Source: Urechis unicinctus
Lineage: Eukaryota; Annelida; Polychaeta; Xenopneusta; Urechidae
Reading direction: 5' to 3'
NCBI GenBank assembly: GCA_034190875.2
Contig: CM067357.1
Coordinates: 15,879,480 to 15,943,479, forward strand
Length of the DNA stretch: 64,000 nt
In this document: in pieces, positions 37,081 through 48,824 of the stretch
Layout: every line of letters begins with the position of its first letter
Position numbering within the stretch: the stretch's first letter is position 1
Notes under the pieces: model-generated
Told to the model about the DNA's origin: nothing
The model's input: the letters and a program-made list of their open reading frames with translations, nothing else
The model's database searches: none
Translations under genes and position numbers: made by a program

Positions 37081-38208
37081 AGAAGGTGGATCAGTCGCCA
37101 AGATGACTGTGTGCATCGCGGCTAGGTCTCCACACGGGTGGAATGATGGCAGCCGCCCTTCATTACGGCTGTGTGCTGTTGGCGAAGGAAATGAGAGTTT
37201 AATATGCTACGTTCATTCAAAAATGATGGACGCCAAGCTGAAAGCAGGGCAAACTATTATCCTTAGGGACACGCTGAACAGAGATGGAGTTTTCAGGTAT
37301 ATTATTACGCTCAATCGATATGTTCATTTTTTGTAATCAAACAACTCAGCATGTGTAATTATTTCAAATGTTAATAATCATTTAAATGTATCATTTTTGT
37401 TCTGCACAGAGCACCAACATTGGCTGTTTCTGGGGGAAAAGTTGACGAGGCTAAAGTCAAGCTATTGGCACCAAGGAACGCAGAGATTCAACTTGGTGAA
37501 GTGAAGACTTCACCGGTCAAAAGAAAGTTGACTGTGAGAGGCACAGTGTCAGCTGTAAGTAGAACCTAATGATTATACCCAATTCAACTTAAATACAAAA
37601 ACTAAGTTATAGTTACTAACTTGGATCTATTCCTTTTACAATTTATATCAAAACTTATGGGTTGAGCCTAAATGTAAACATACCAACCCTATATCATTAT
37701 AACAAATACAAGCTTGACTGTTCTAATGTTGGTTAAATTTGATGACATTTACACACTATGAAAATTAATTCACTATCTTATTACTATGTATCCTGAACAG
37801 AATATTCCTTAACTACCATCATCATAGACATTACAAATCTGTAATGCACAGATGAGTTTTAAAAAATGTTTCACTATGCATACAATGAACAATTATTTGA
37901 ACATCATGATATTTTACCATTTGAAGAGCTTCGAGAAGTAACGGTGAAAGGGAGAAAAGTCCCGGTACGAGATTGCCAACTAAACGGACCCGTGGCAAAA
38001 GTTAGACTAACTCTTTGGGAATCGATCACTGGCCACGCCCTCTCAACAGGTCATAGTAAAGGATGCGTCAGTCAACTATAATGCATTCCATAAACAAAAC
38101 ACGTTGGCTATCAAGGTGATGGAAAATCTTGAGGTAAACAACATTCATAAACTATTTCCACCTAAGAAAACTTTTCACCATCAACGTTCTGATTCAGTGT
38201 TGTCATAA
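37081..38208 (+). pseudogene. OB-fold-like gene, copy B, broken
   Basis: The first exon has lost the ACAGTC acceptor context and carries a 27-base in-frame deletion before its donor (TTTTCAG|GTATAT at 37296). Exon 2 (37410-37554) is intact with both splice sites. The last exon has one A fewer in the AAAAAA run after GATGAGTTTT and an 8-base deletion in CTCAACAGGTCATAG. The frame therefore ends at 38079-38081 instead of 38206-38208. Because unit A is open across the same region, decay here followed the duplication. Confidence 0.6.
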
Positions 38209-38209
38209 C

Positions 38210-39230
38210 GTTTAATTGATCAATGCATGAAAACCTGCTCCCAACATTAGGAGGTTATGCCCACTTTGCAACAACATATCCTGTGAAAATATCTTGCACT
38301 TGATTGACCATATTGTTACCTCAGCTGTTCCTCAAAGCTTAATATACACCTTTTCACCTTCAACTGCCCATCCCATCATAAGAGCTTTGGTAGCACAAGT
38401 TGTTATAATAGCAGATTAGCAGCCCAATATCATGCATAGGTTTCCCTTATGGCCATATATCTTAAACGCTAAATACTGATTATGGCTGCCCATTGATCAC
38501 TAACAAAAATTTAAACAAATTCTCTAATTCAATGTAAACCCATTGCAAAATTTCAGACCAACCTTTCATAACAATCAGTACACATACAGAAATTTCTAAA
38601 TATGTCTTCAAAGAATTTCATTTGGAGTCGTCTTATTTTCATGTATCAGCCACAACTAATGAATGTGTAAATCTCATACAAAGCACCTTTGTTAATATCA
38701 CTATCAGAATGATATGAATACACTTGCAATCACATTTTAGCAAATCAATGTGGTACCATTTCAAGGCCATTATAACTTAATTTGAGGCCTCAAATTATGC
38801 GATTGAAACAATGAGGTACCTAAATGTTATAATTCCCTGTTGATCAGAAAATATTAACTTCTTCACGATCATACGATGATATAATATTTATATATCGTAA
38901 CCTTCACACACCTTTATAGGTTTTGCACTCATCAAATAAGAACTCCCAATTTTAGAATTTGTATCACAATAAAGTATATCAAGCCAGTAAATTTCCGAGG
39001 CCTATTAGCTACTTGTAAATCTTTTGTTATAAATATTTTGACATTTCATTATTACCTCACACATTAACGTTTAGCAACAGCTCAAACTTGTAATGCTGTG
39101 ATAGTCAAAATCATCCAATTGTTGTATAAATCGTCATGCGTCAGCAGTGATTTGAGCAGCTGCAAGGAATAATTATATTTAGTTTTTTTCAACGTCCGGT
39201 TTTAGTAAGAATGGCGCGATTTCTGTAAGA
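38210..39230. other. Non-coding spacer of unit B
   Basis: Matches 33080-34150 closely, with no coding frame. A polyadenylation-type AATAAA (39233) lies just beyond its end, a position expected in the LTR R region of a retroelement. Confidence 0.45.
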
Positions 39231-39280
39231 GAAATAAAGAAGAGTTTTGTACATTCAATTGTGTCGGACTATTTGACATT

Positions 39281-39293
39281 TGGCGACGAGGAT
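39281..39293 (+). promoter_or_regulatory. Probable Gypsy primer-binding site (tRNA-Ser type)
   Basis: TGGCGACGAGGAT is complementary to the CCA-tailed 3' end of a serine tRNA as I recall it. It lies about 230 bases upstream of the gag-like ATG, directly after a plausible LTR end (TATTTGACA). This region is absent from unit A, so only unit B keeps the 5' end of the element. Confidence 0.5.
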
Positions 39294-39507
39294 AAAAAAA
39301 GAAGGACTATTCAATTGTTTTATGGAACTCAGAGTTGTATTGCTGTCAACAAACTTGTGAATTTCTACTGTAAAAGTGTCAAGACTTCAACACACGTGGT
39401 GTCTCAAAAAAACAATTACTGGATATTTACAAGACTTTCCAAGGACAAGTGTTGATTTGTCTAGGAAATTCACAAAATTTTAAACTGTCATCCATCAAAC
39501 TTTCACC

Positions 39508-41525
39508 ATGGCTCAGTTGTTGCCATTAGATGCCAATGGTGTAGGCCCATTTAATTATTGGGGACCAGGTGTTGGTGGAAGCGGTGGAAAAGGGCAATGG
39601 AGTTTTATATTGACAGTAGGGGCATTACCCAGGGAGGCCAGAAGAAAGCTCTTTTTCTGCATTCAGCAGGAATGGAAGTACAGGATTTATTTGAAACACT
39701 GGCTAACCCTGGAGTACCTGCTGGTGAAGATGACAATGCAGATGCCTATCAAAAAACTGTGAGAACTTTGGATGCTCATTTAATCCCTCAAGTGAATATA
39801 CCTTATGAAAGACACCAGGTTCGTCAGATTAAACAGGAGAGTTCAGAAACCATGGACCAGATCGTCACACGACTCCAGCACCAAGCAAATAGAGGGAAGG
39901 CCAAGTTGCCATAAGCTACGCAAGCCGTATTCTCACTGACTATGAGCAGAGATATTCACAGACTGAAAAGGAGGCCTTGGTTTGGGCCTGCGAGAAGTTT
40001 CATCCCTATATCTACGGAGGGAAATTTACTCTTGTCACAGATCACAAGCCGCTTGAGACCATATATGGGCCAAGACCCGTCCCTGCACCAGGATCGAGCG
40101 CTGGGTATTGAGACTTCAGCAGTACGATTTTCAAGTGGAGCACATCTCGGGCCGAGAGATGAATGCCAACGAGGTGAAGGGTACTCAGGAGCATGAAGCT
40201 GTGGAATATGTGTGGTTTGTCGCTGTGACTGCGACGCCCAAGGCTCTGACTACTCGTGAAATTGAAATTGCTTCAGACGATGAAGAGCTACAGATGGTCC
40301 TGGAGGCCATCGCCAGGGGGAATTACGAGAACTGTAAGCAGTATGCTCCCATAGCAGGTGAATTGTGCTCAGTGGGAAAATTAGTGCTGCGTGGGACACG
40401 CATTGTGGTGCCTAACAGTCTGCGGCCAAGGGTGTTAGCCTTGGCCCATGAGGGACATATGGGTATCACCGGGACCAAACAAGTGTTGAGGACCAAAGTT
40501 TGGTGGCCCGGAATAGAATGGGCAGCAGAGAAATTTTGCCGGTCTTGTCGTGGGTGTAAGGTGGTGGCTAGACCTGATGCATCAGAGCCGTTGCGGCCAA
40601 GTTCACTGCCGGACGGTCCCTTGTAAGACGTCTCTACGGATTTATTGGGGCCATTACTATCTAGACCTTCGCTGTTGATAGTAGTGGACAACTTTTCGCG
40701 CTATTATGAAGTGCGTGCGCTGAAGTCTACTTCTACAGATAAGGTGATAGAGTGTCTGGAGGACATATTCGCGACCCATGGGTTGCCGCTGACCTTAAAG
40801 TCTAACAATGGACCTTAGTTCAGGTCTGCGGAGTTCAGGGATTATTGTGCTGACAACGAGATTGTACATTGCAAAGTGACGGCAAGATGGCCGCAGGCCA
40901 ACGGTGAAGTCGAAAGACAAAACTCTTTAACCCTTAAAAGGCTCAGGATAAGCCAGGCAGAGGGTAAGGATTGGAGGAAGGAACTCAGGAAGTACCTCGT
41001 TCAGTATAGAAACCTGGAACATCCGTCACCAGGGAGAAGTCCTGCTGAACTTCTCTTTGGGTGCAAGACTGGTGACAAGTTGTCAAGTATGAAACCTGGT
41101 CACACTCAGGATCTCTATCATCAGGATGTGAGGGATCACGATGCTGAGGTGAAAGGTCGTACCAAGCTGGATGTGGATAATCGTCGTCACTCATCATACT
41201 CTGAGGTTGCTTTGGGTGATTAAGTTCTCCTGAAGCAGGATAAGACTGACAAACTGAGCTCTACCTTCAATGCTACACCACACAAGGTGATTGCTAAGTC
41301 GCACCATCAGGTGCGAGATATAACCGGAATACCACTCATCTACGGAAATTTGTGCCTCGTGATGTTGATCCAACATCTAGTGTTCCTGAACATGGTGAAG
41401 AACCAGAGGTTACCGTGGATACGCCTGTCAGTGTTGATAACGGTGATATAATGGATACACAGTACGAGACCAACTCGCATGAGGAAAACGCCTGAAAAGC
41501 TGAAGGATTATATTCTGAAGTGATA
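39508..41525 (+). pseudogene. Ty3/Gypsy remnant B: gag joined to RNase H-integrase, with 3' end
   Basis: Same structure as in unit A but with fewer shifts. The gag frame from 39558 stays open to the joint at 39914. RNase H-like YASRILTDYEQRYSQTEKEA and FTLVTDHKPLETIYG follow in another frame. The integrase zinc-binding region (40108-40626) ends at TAA, and the core continues with an in-frame stop (SNNGP-stop). Then comes an open C-terminal part (TARWPQANGEVERQNSLTLK to SEVALGD, 40876-41223). Beyond the duplication edge the decayed pol tail continues to about 41525. No 3' LTR could be recognised. Confidence 0.8.
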
Positions 41526-41539
41526 TATAGATTGTTTGC

Positions 41540-41668
41540 TAATCAGATGATATCTTGCACACGCGATTTTAATTTCCCTATCCAAACCTCCATTGGTTTT
41601 CTACACTAAGTATCTTGTAGTAGTCTCAGTTTGAGCTGGGGCGGTTGTTTACCCCCCCCCCCCCCCCT
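41540..41668. repeat. Gypsy 3' flank fragment and C16 homopolymer
   Basis: TTTCCCTATCCAAACCTCCATTGG-like sequence (41570) is shared with 14140-14180. It is followed by a run of 16 C at 41652-41667. Confidence 0.6.
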
Positions 41669-41699
41669 TTGCCGTGTTTGATGTTACCAATGGTCTGTA

Positions 41700-43150
41700 T
41701 GTACTTGGCTCATGCGAAGTCAAATCCATTTTTTACTGCTTAATATGTAATTTTGCTGCTTCTACCCTGAATTTCATATTCTGGGCTCACCTTATACGGA
41801 AGAAGCGCTTCATTTCACGCATGAGTTCATGCTGTAGTGAATAAGCAAGATTAAGGCAAGTAGTAGTTCACATTACATTTCTATATCTTCTAAGGCAACG
41901 CTTGATTTGCAAGCTACGATTATAAATCGGAATTCATCAATAGCTGTGTTGTAACTGTAAGGAAAGCTCCCAACAGAGTGGCTGGTATTGACTTCGCTTG
42001 ACGAAGTATCCATTTTTTTTAATGTATGTCACCGGATCGATGATTTAGCAGAGTAATCTTGCTCTGACTGGTTCTCTAACAGTGTCTAATGTTAACTTTA
42101 TAAGATGCCAAGTAAGGTTCGTTCTCTACAAATATAGAAGCCATCTGCACTTGCTTATAAGGTCAGTATGGAATTTGAGCCAAACCAGGTACTGTGATTC
42201 ATGGACGTTATTTACGATGTCAAGTCGTAACGCTAGAATCGATCAACAGGCATTAATGATGAACGTTTGGGATCTGTTATTCTCACGTACATTGATCCAA
42301 ATCAGTAAAACGTACCTGAAATTAAATGGTATAATCAGGTTTTCGGTAGTTCTTCACATCCTTTTCTGAATGTGAACATTACAAATTATACCGCCATCTT
42401 ACTAAAGCGAGCATGCTTAATAAGGCAAATTATATCAATGTAAGTTATCAACTTGTTAGTCTCGCCTTGGTGTCTGACGAGCACCCATGCCAATTCAAGT
42501 TCAGTGCGACGCCTAAAATAGTTGCCTTAGACACGAGGGGTTACATTTATTTTGTACGTCAATGAAACAATGTCCTTGAATCATAGGACAATTCGAGTGT
42601 GATCAGAACAACCCAAGAAACGTATTGTAGCTTCAAGTAATAAAATATTCATGTGATGGCAAATTGCGTGACCAACTACCTTCGTTGCTGCGACAGATTA
42701 TCTATCTGTCCGGCGTAGAGTATGAAAAGTAATTGTTTAGCTTGCACAGATAATTTTATTCGAATAAAAATACCACCTTACTTGATATATCAAAAGCTTA
42801 GATTATGGAGACCAATAGAAAAACACAGAATACAACGTGCAGGGATTGATACCATCAACAACAAATAAATGTATTGACATGATCGAAATTCTTTAAGGCG
42901 CGAGAACAATAGTTCATGCTATAGTTCTGCCTTTAATTTTGACAGCAGAAGTCACATTAATCCCAGGGTTAGTGATTTGATGCGACGAAGAAAACACTAT
43001 TAAATCTTGATATACCAACAAGTCGTGGTACAAACAGAAGAGAGCAGGAAATGACTAGCGTATCATCAACAATAACACAAAGTAACAAACATATTCTGTT
43101 GATAACCATGGTGTATGTATGTCATCTTAATGATTCAATTTAGCATTGTT
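41700..43150. other. No gene seen
   Basis: Only short frames without conservation or domains. Probably intergenic or intronic to the PAN-CTLD gene that ends at 43155. Confidence 0.4.
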
Positions 43151-43154
43151 ATAT

Positions 43155-43434
43155 TTAGCACAGACTGCTACTGCGTACATCATCGATGTTAGGCTGGATG
43201 ATTGATACACCGCGTGCTGACCGTTTACAGAGGTACTGATACGGTTTATGGCATGGGTTGTCAAGTAACTCTAAATTGGCACCCAATGCCAGACAGTTTT
43301 TGGTTACCTCCCGAGTTGTTAGGCTGACCAGGCACCCAATCCAGATCAGCATTCAGTCTGGAGATGACCGGGTTAGCCCATAACCAGCATCCCTCGTGCC
43401 GCTCGTCGGTTCCTGACACGAGGACATGATGTGT
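43155..43434 (-). CDS. C-type lectin domain exon (C-terminal half), gene A
   Basis: After an acceptor TTTGCTTGGTAG the minus strand reads VSGTDERHEGCWLWANPV and DLDWVPGQPNNSGGNQ. After a one-base shift in an A5 run near 43305 it reads NCLALGANLELLDNPCHKP and YQYLCKRS, ending at 43155. This is the second half of a CTLD: the WxW strand, the long-loop QPN motif, and the WND-like/Cys...Cys end. QPN lies at the calcium-dependent sugar-binding site; EPN and QPD are the usual variants for mannose and galactose, so QPN leaves specificity open. It belongs with the secreted PAN-like exon at 44012-44312. The shift is in a homopolymer and may be a sequencing error. Confidence 0.65.
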
Positions 43435-43674
43435 CTACCAAGCAAATCACACAGAACACCTGACCCCATTAATTGTCGTTAATGGTAACGATACCGTGCA
43501 GACTGCCACCCCGCATGTACAACGCTGTCGCGGAAAGGGGAATAGGAAAAAATATCTGCCTTCCTTGTTATTGACATGAAACAACGAGTTATCACAGGGT
43601 TACTGTGTGGGCGGTTGTGATGTTTTTGTGTCATAGACATGTTTCATGCTTCAGGTTATAACTTACCCGTTGAT

Positions 43675-43895
43675 CTAACGGTTGAAGCCAAGATCGTAGC
43701 CGCTTCTGTTCATCAGCGCTAGCGATAGATGCCACGTGACAGGACTCAGCCTAATGATGTACGAAGATTCAAGTGTTTCACGGAGCGCTATGTTCCCACC
43801 TGGCATCGGTACTGTTCGTGGAGTAATCATTAATGAACAGCGGAAATGTTGACATAAGCAAATAGAATGAGTCATTTTGATATATATTCACTGAT
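43675..43895 (-). pseudogene. Degenerate first half of the C-type lectin domain, gene A
   Basis: The minus strand reads ESSYIIRLSPVTWHLSLALM. It aligns with the better preserved QESSYINGLSPVTWHTARDL in gene B (51690-51750), a typical CTLD opening (Y...VTWxxARDLC). Gene A has lost the A-R-D-L-C part by a small deletion. No matched splice sites could be fixed. Confidence 0.45.
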
Positions 43896-44011
43896 TTTGC
43901 TATTAACGATTTACTTCATGCCAATTGTAAATTTCTGGTAAGCGATTAATAGTCTTATGTCCGCATCTTATTAACAAATGTTTCTATGAATTTCACTTTT
44001 CATGACACTAC

Positions 44012-44312
44012 CTGACATGTTGCCAAATATCGTCGTTCCAATTTCCTCGTTGAACACCAGGCTAGTGTCATGTACCGGTGACGTCAGCCGGAAAACGCTG
44101 ATTCGACATATCTGCTCCTTGTCGATTGAAAAGCTTCCACAGCTGTCACCCTCCAGGGAACACTCCAACGCGCATCCCAGAGTCGAATCCACTTTAAGAG
44201 TGTGTAACACTCCTGTAAGTTGAAACGGGACATTTGTATGAATTTGCGTGACAAACGCTGTGTCAACACGACAGCAGAACAAAATGCCAACAGTCACAAA
44301 TGCAAATCTCAT
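44012..44312 (-). CDS. Secreted PAN/apple-like domain protein, first exon, gene A
   Basis: ATG at 44312 opens a signal-like peptide MRFAFVTVGILFCCRVDTAF. It is followed by a Cys-rich module LGCALECSLEGDSCGSFSID and ICRISVFRLTSPVHDTSLVF, closing FGNMSG. At that point a donor GTCAG|GTAGTG (44011-44010) ends the exon in phase 1; reading on gives a stop after 113 codons. The C...C...C...C spacing and the CGSFSI core suggest a PAN/apple-type module, which in mollusc secreted proteins is often followed by a CTLD. A paralogous exon with the same donor lies at 48377-48580 on the other strand. The protein is likely extracellular. Confidence 0.55.
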
Positions 44313-44319
44313 TTTGCGT

Positions 44320-45170
44320 GATTAACACTGGTAGTATGGTATGTGCTGTGAGTGTATGGTTGTTCACTGCACTTGGCGTCTGCGCTTACTCTCGCACTAT
44401 TATACAGTAATTTACAAGACCGGTGACGCAAACTTTGCCAAGACTAGCACATTCACAGTCCTCAATATTTTGGGATGATCATGAGGTAATAATCGATCTA
44501 GCCAGGCGTAATTTATCTAATATGTATATCATTGCCCTCGCGTATGCATTGCGGCTGGGTTTGTCACATTATTTAGTGGCTCTCAGAGCTGCGATGGAAA
44601 TGTATTATGTCACATGGATGGCTTTCACAATGCCAAACTCTTGTTACATCAGCATGAATTAATTCGAAGTTATTCGACTCGGAAGAGCAGTATATTAAAT
44701 GATGACAAGTGCATTGCAGATCTTCACGGGCAATATAAGTGATGTATTGCAACCCGAACTTTTTCCCTGCTCTCATTGATAGTCATTGTTGGGTCTCGCA
44801 TTGCTCATTGAAAGTCAAATTTTGTCGTATTTAAAACATAAAGTGGCGCAATGCTGATCAGGAGCAATCTATTGAATTGGCATACTATGTCAAAGCATCA
44901 CTGGATTTTTGCTAGATAAACGAGCGTTACAATAGTCGCATATACTGCAGACAAATGATGTCAACGAAGGGCAACACAATGCCCATAAAGAACGATACAG
45001 CCATATACACCAGGTTATCCCCCTGTCTATCAAGCTACGTATAAGTCTTATAATATCACACACTTATTAACTAAAAAACCATCATGATCAATGAATGCCG
45101 TATTCAGTTGAAATATAGGCGATTGTATTTCTATAATATCATGCCCATGAATAATGTTTGCGTCACTTGC
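44320..45170. other. Upstream region of gene A, nothing else seen
   Basis: Presumed promoter-side flank of the minus-strand PAN-CTLD gene. CTCGCACTATTATACAGTAA near 44391 is a weak TATA-like candidate. No other gene. Confidence 0.3.
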
Positions 45171-45174
45171 CTAG

Positions 45175-45520
45175 GTAAGGTATGGTAAGTATAGGGTTTA
45201 ATGGCACACCAACAATAATGTGTTATATGGCGCCTAGAAAAGGTGGGATGACTATTATTTACCTAATTGAATAGCCGCCTTCTAGGATAAATGGAACAAA
45301 TGGGAAAACACGCGGATGAAAATAACCAATGGAAACGATTATCCTAGGGCGTGTCGCTACCTGCCATTTAAGTCTCTCGTCTATGTCAAAGTGGTGTGTT
45401 GCTGATATGGCGTTTGCAAGGACCAACCGCTCGACCGTCAGAATCCTATTGTCCACTGCAACCAACGGCGAACAGATTTCTCCCACTTGTCGCCTCTTAC
45501 GCAGGAGGATACAATGAGTC
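45175..45520 (+). repeat. Dispersed repeat family R1, copy 3
   Basis: Head TATAGGGTTTAATGGCACAC, middle AGCCGCCTTCTAGGATAAAT and tail GGTGTGTTGCTGATATGGCG with TCGCCTCTTACGCAGGAGGA match 985-1390 in order. Overlapping open frames are not conserved. Confidence 0.65.
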
Positions 45521-45544
45521 TATTCTGTCATCAGTCCCAGGTGT

Positions 45545-45810
45545 CCACATCCTTCCATCGATAACATCGCACATATATCAGAACGCACCCTGTATTATTT
45601 AAATTCACTTAGTGCATATTTGACGCCAAAGCAACCCCTATTGTACAGTACACACTGCAAATGTAACTGTTCCCAACTTGCATCACAACTGAGAACGTGA
45701 ATTATTCATAATGACACCCGTCTTCATCAGCGCAGAGTGATTACATAATCTACCGCTGCCCGTGACGTTGGTAACTCTGCTGTAATCGTACTTTTAGTGC
45801 CATTGTGCAA
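45545..45810 (+). repeat. Dispersed repeat family R3, copy 2
   Basis: Shares ATCGATAACATCG, GCATATTTGACGCC and TCATCAGCGCAGAGTGATT with 4420-4760 in the same order. It lies right behind R1. Confidence 0.5.
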
Positions 45811-46024
45811 CTGCAAGGTCTATTGTTGGTGATTAAATCTTATTTAATCGTCTAATTGTAGAGAGTACCGTAGCAATAATTACCTTCAAGCGTAGATAAG
45901 TTCACTTGTGTTTTATCTTGAGCTGCTATTTTTTTTATCATAATGCCGTGTTTAATCATAATGCCGTCAATAATCTGACTGAACAAATCTAGCCAGGTAT
46001 TGCTACACTTTCTCTAACTGAAAA

Positions 46025-46250
46025 GTGCAAGAGACTCATTTACTAACTCACCAGCTTACTCATTCACTCACCAAACAAGCATCACTCTCACACAAATTCA
46101 CTCAACTGGTCACTCACGGACCCATTCATTCACACATTTACTCATTCGTTTATTCACCCTATCATTCACTCGCTCGCTCACTTGCTCACTTACTCATTCA
46201 CTGGCATTCGCCTTCAATCCCTATCTCTCTCTCTCTCTCACATACACACT
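46025..46250. repeat. CACTCA/TTCACT minisatellite with (CT)n tail
   Basis: Degenerate units of about 8 bases based on ACTCATTC, ending in a (CT)7 run near 46230. The complementary type (GAGTGAGTGAAT) is at 63310-63600. The open frame (Leu-Thr-His-Ser repeats) is a product of the repeat. Confidence 0.75.
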
Positions 46251-46299
46251 ATCATACTGTTACCATTTGATAGGCCCCAGCAATTTATAAAGCATATAC

Positions 46300-48040
46300 C
46301 AATTCTTAAGTAATATATTAATGTTTCTTGGTCGATGCTTATATTTCTGACCTAACTTAGCAGCGTCTTAAGCTTGACATAAATATGAATTTGCTAAAAG
46401 CCACCTAATCCAGGTAGCATATGACCCAGTTGCTATTACGGCAGCTGTCAAATGTATAATGTGCCCTGCAGTGTGAAGTATGTCACTCAGTGCCTGGCAA
46501 GTTGCTACGTTTATGGGTAATTCAGCGTCTACGGTTTCCCTGCGCTCCTCAGATTGTACATCATTGTGCGGACTACACTGTATTCGTTAATCATTCCTTT
46601 CATAGCTATGCCGAGCTATAAAACATAGCCTGCATACAAGACTTTTCTGTTAATAAAACCTATATATCTATGCAACAAGAAAATGTGTTGAAGACAAATA
46701 CCCGTTGAATATATTCAACTTGTGTTTCCAGTTTTAAAAACGGTGTTTTCCATTTATCGTACTGATATTGTCGAGAGGTTTTATAATGCTCCCCCGTATA
46801 CCATTTAAAAGGGACTTTGCATAACAAATTAACTAGATGAAATTAATTAGGTGAAATGTTTATCATACTAATACGCAAGTGCTTCAGGTTATATAATTGT
46901 TGGTAATGGCTCGTGCTTGAATCGGAAGTGACTCAAATGTGGTGCCTGTGGCGATTGCAAGTGGTGAAGCCTGAGGTGAAACACGGTGAATTAAAAAACG
47001 AGTTCCACAAAATAAAAAACCAACATGATAATTTGGTTATCCATCAAATACGCAATAATAATGATAACTATAATAGTTCAATCACGAATCCATCGCGCAC
47101 ATCAATGTCATTCAATACAAAATTCAACACATCTTACGTCAAAATAAATTACAGATCCACCTTACGCTACAAACCCCCCATACCGCATACATTCTCTTTA
47201 TATTAAAGATTCATCATGTAACACACATTACCAATTAGACATGCGTTCACAATATATATTACAAAATCTGCCATTCAATACACATTTCCCGTACAACAAA
47301 CATCTACTTTATGTTACAAGCAGCCGTCTTGCTGCATTCATGTACAATGGCGTGACAATACTTACCACTTGCCACTTAATGTGCATCTTGTATTGTCAAC
47401 TATATGGGTGATAAAACCCTTAGTTTTGTTTTAACGTTTCTCTATGAACCTCACTAGATCAGTTAAATAAGTCGTGTTTGAAAATGTTATGCCGAGTTCA
47501 TTGCTGTCTGCATGATCATTTTCAACGCATAAGTAATGGTTTGTTGCCCACGATTTAATCTAAGGTACTACGCGTCATAGGATTCCACACATCCTAGGAG
47601 TTGGTAGCCTTTGGAATCCTGCTGCGATGGATATCGTAAAGGATTGATTCGGGTTGTCATGGTAGACGCAAGTTTGTTGCCTCTGCCCCGACCGTGTTTG
47701 ATGGATGATAATGAATGCCTATTTGATAACCGGAGCTAGTTAAACCTCACCCCAAAACCTTCCTGAAATTCAGCCCCAACTCTGGGAGATGTTACACAGC
47801 TGCTGAGTCACACGCAGAGAGAAGGTTATTCTTGCCCGTGGATATATATGTTAAATATATAAAACTCATACTCTACTACTGTGGGATGAATCCATCCCCG
47901 AATTTATTTCTTGCCAAAGCACATACAACGTTCGGGCCCGAGTCCCCAGCAACTAGTCAATAGCAACGTTCTATTTCAAAACTGAGTATTTGTTCGATGG
48001 TGCATGTCCTAAATTAACAGAAAAATATATTGTCGTTATG
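46300..48040. other. No gene seen
   Basis: AT-rich. A 97-codon frame near 46913-47206 starts without ATG, is Asn/Lys/Ser-rich and shows no motif. Confidence 0.4.
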
Positions 48041-48099
48041 GGAAATTGCAAATCATTCCAGCGTTACACGAGCTAGTCCTAGACCGTCACTTACTCTCA

Positions 48100-48142
48100 C
48101 TACACACAAACACACTCACACACTCACTCACTCACTCGCATA
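48100..48142. repeat. (CACT)n microsatellite
   Basis: CACACAAACACACTCACACACTCACTCACTCACTCGC-type run just upstream of PAN-CTLD gene B. Confidence 0.8.
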
Positions 48143-48692
48143 TGAGGATTCCTCGCTTTATTGAAAAGTTTCACATGCTCGTGCGTATGCAAACGATTTT
48201 GGGTTATATTGATATCTACTATATCTCATGCATCAATCTGAGCTGGTGTGTGTGGTCAACGGGCTAGGGTAGGCCCATGGTTGACCAGGACGAATTAGCT
48301 TTAATTGTTTAATCGATGTGTTTGGATCAACAGTTCCGATGACAAGTGAGAACATGCCCAGTTTCAACATGCAGGGGTGTTACGCAGTCATCGAGTGGAT
48401 TCGACCCTAGAATGCGCTTTGGAGTGCTCCCTAGTAAGTGACAGCTGTGGAAGCTTTTCTATCGTAAAGATCAGAAATTGTAAAATAAGCCTTCTCCGTC
48501 TCACGTCGCCTGTGCAGATCACTAGCCTGGTGTTTGATGAGGGCTTTGGAACGAGGGAATTAGGCAATATGTCGGGTAGGAATCAAATGTTAATCAGGTA
48601 TTGTTATGCATAGAGACATTTTCCAAAAGGATGCAAACATATGATTGTGCATCGCCGACTAGATAATCACCACGGACGTTGTTAAAGTTAAT

Positions 48693-48812
48693 CGTCGCCA
48701 CTACCTATATAAGGACATTATGACACCTTGCTCGTTGTGCATTTCCGGTTTAAGAATAAACACGTTTGATTTAGTATCACATCATTTGTGGTGTCATTTA
48801 TATATACTTGCG
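48693..48812 (+). repeat. 5' LTR of element 1
   Basis: Core from CGCCACTACCTATATAAGGA to the TATATACTTGCG end. Near-identical to 51425-51546, including AATAAA at 48755. The 5' boundary is approximate because CAC of the right copy is reduced here. Confidence 0.7.
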
Positions 48813-48824
48813 TGGTGGCAGCGG
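48813..48824 (+). promoter_or_regulatory. Primer-binding site of element 1
   Basis: TGGTGGCAGCGG abuts the left LTR, begins with the TGG expected opposite a tRNA CCA end, and starts with the same ten bases as TGGTGGCAGCCTGC behind the LTR of element 2. Confidence 0.6.

Larger units (their letters stand above)
35785..41138 (+). repeat. Tandem duplication, unit B (about 5.35 kb)
   Basis: Second unit, same order as unit A. At its right end (41139) the bases CGATGCTG recur once more and lead into unique sequence (AGGTGAAAGG). It is longer than A mainly because about 230 bases near 39250-39480 are missing from A. Confidence 0.95.

Noticed and set aside
46025-46250. ACTCATTC units considered as telomere-like repeats
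   Set aside because: Irregular units, internal position and no TTAGGG-type motif; an ordinary minisatellite.
46913-47206. 97-codon Asn/Ser-rich frame
   Set aside because: Begins without ATG, low complexity, no splice context and no homologue within the window.
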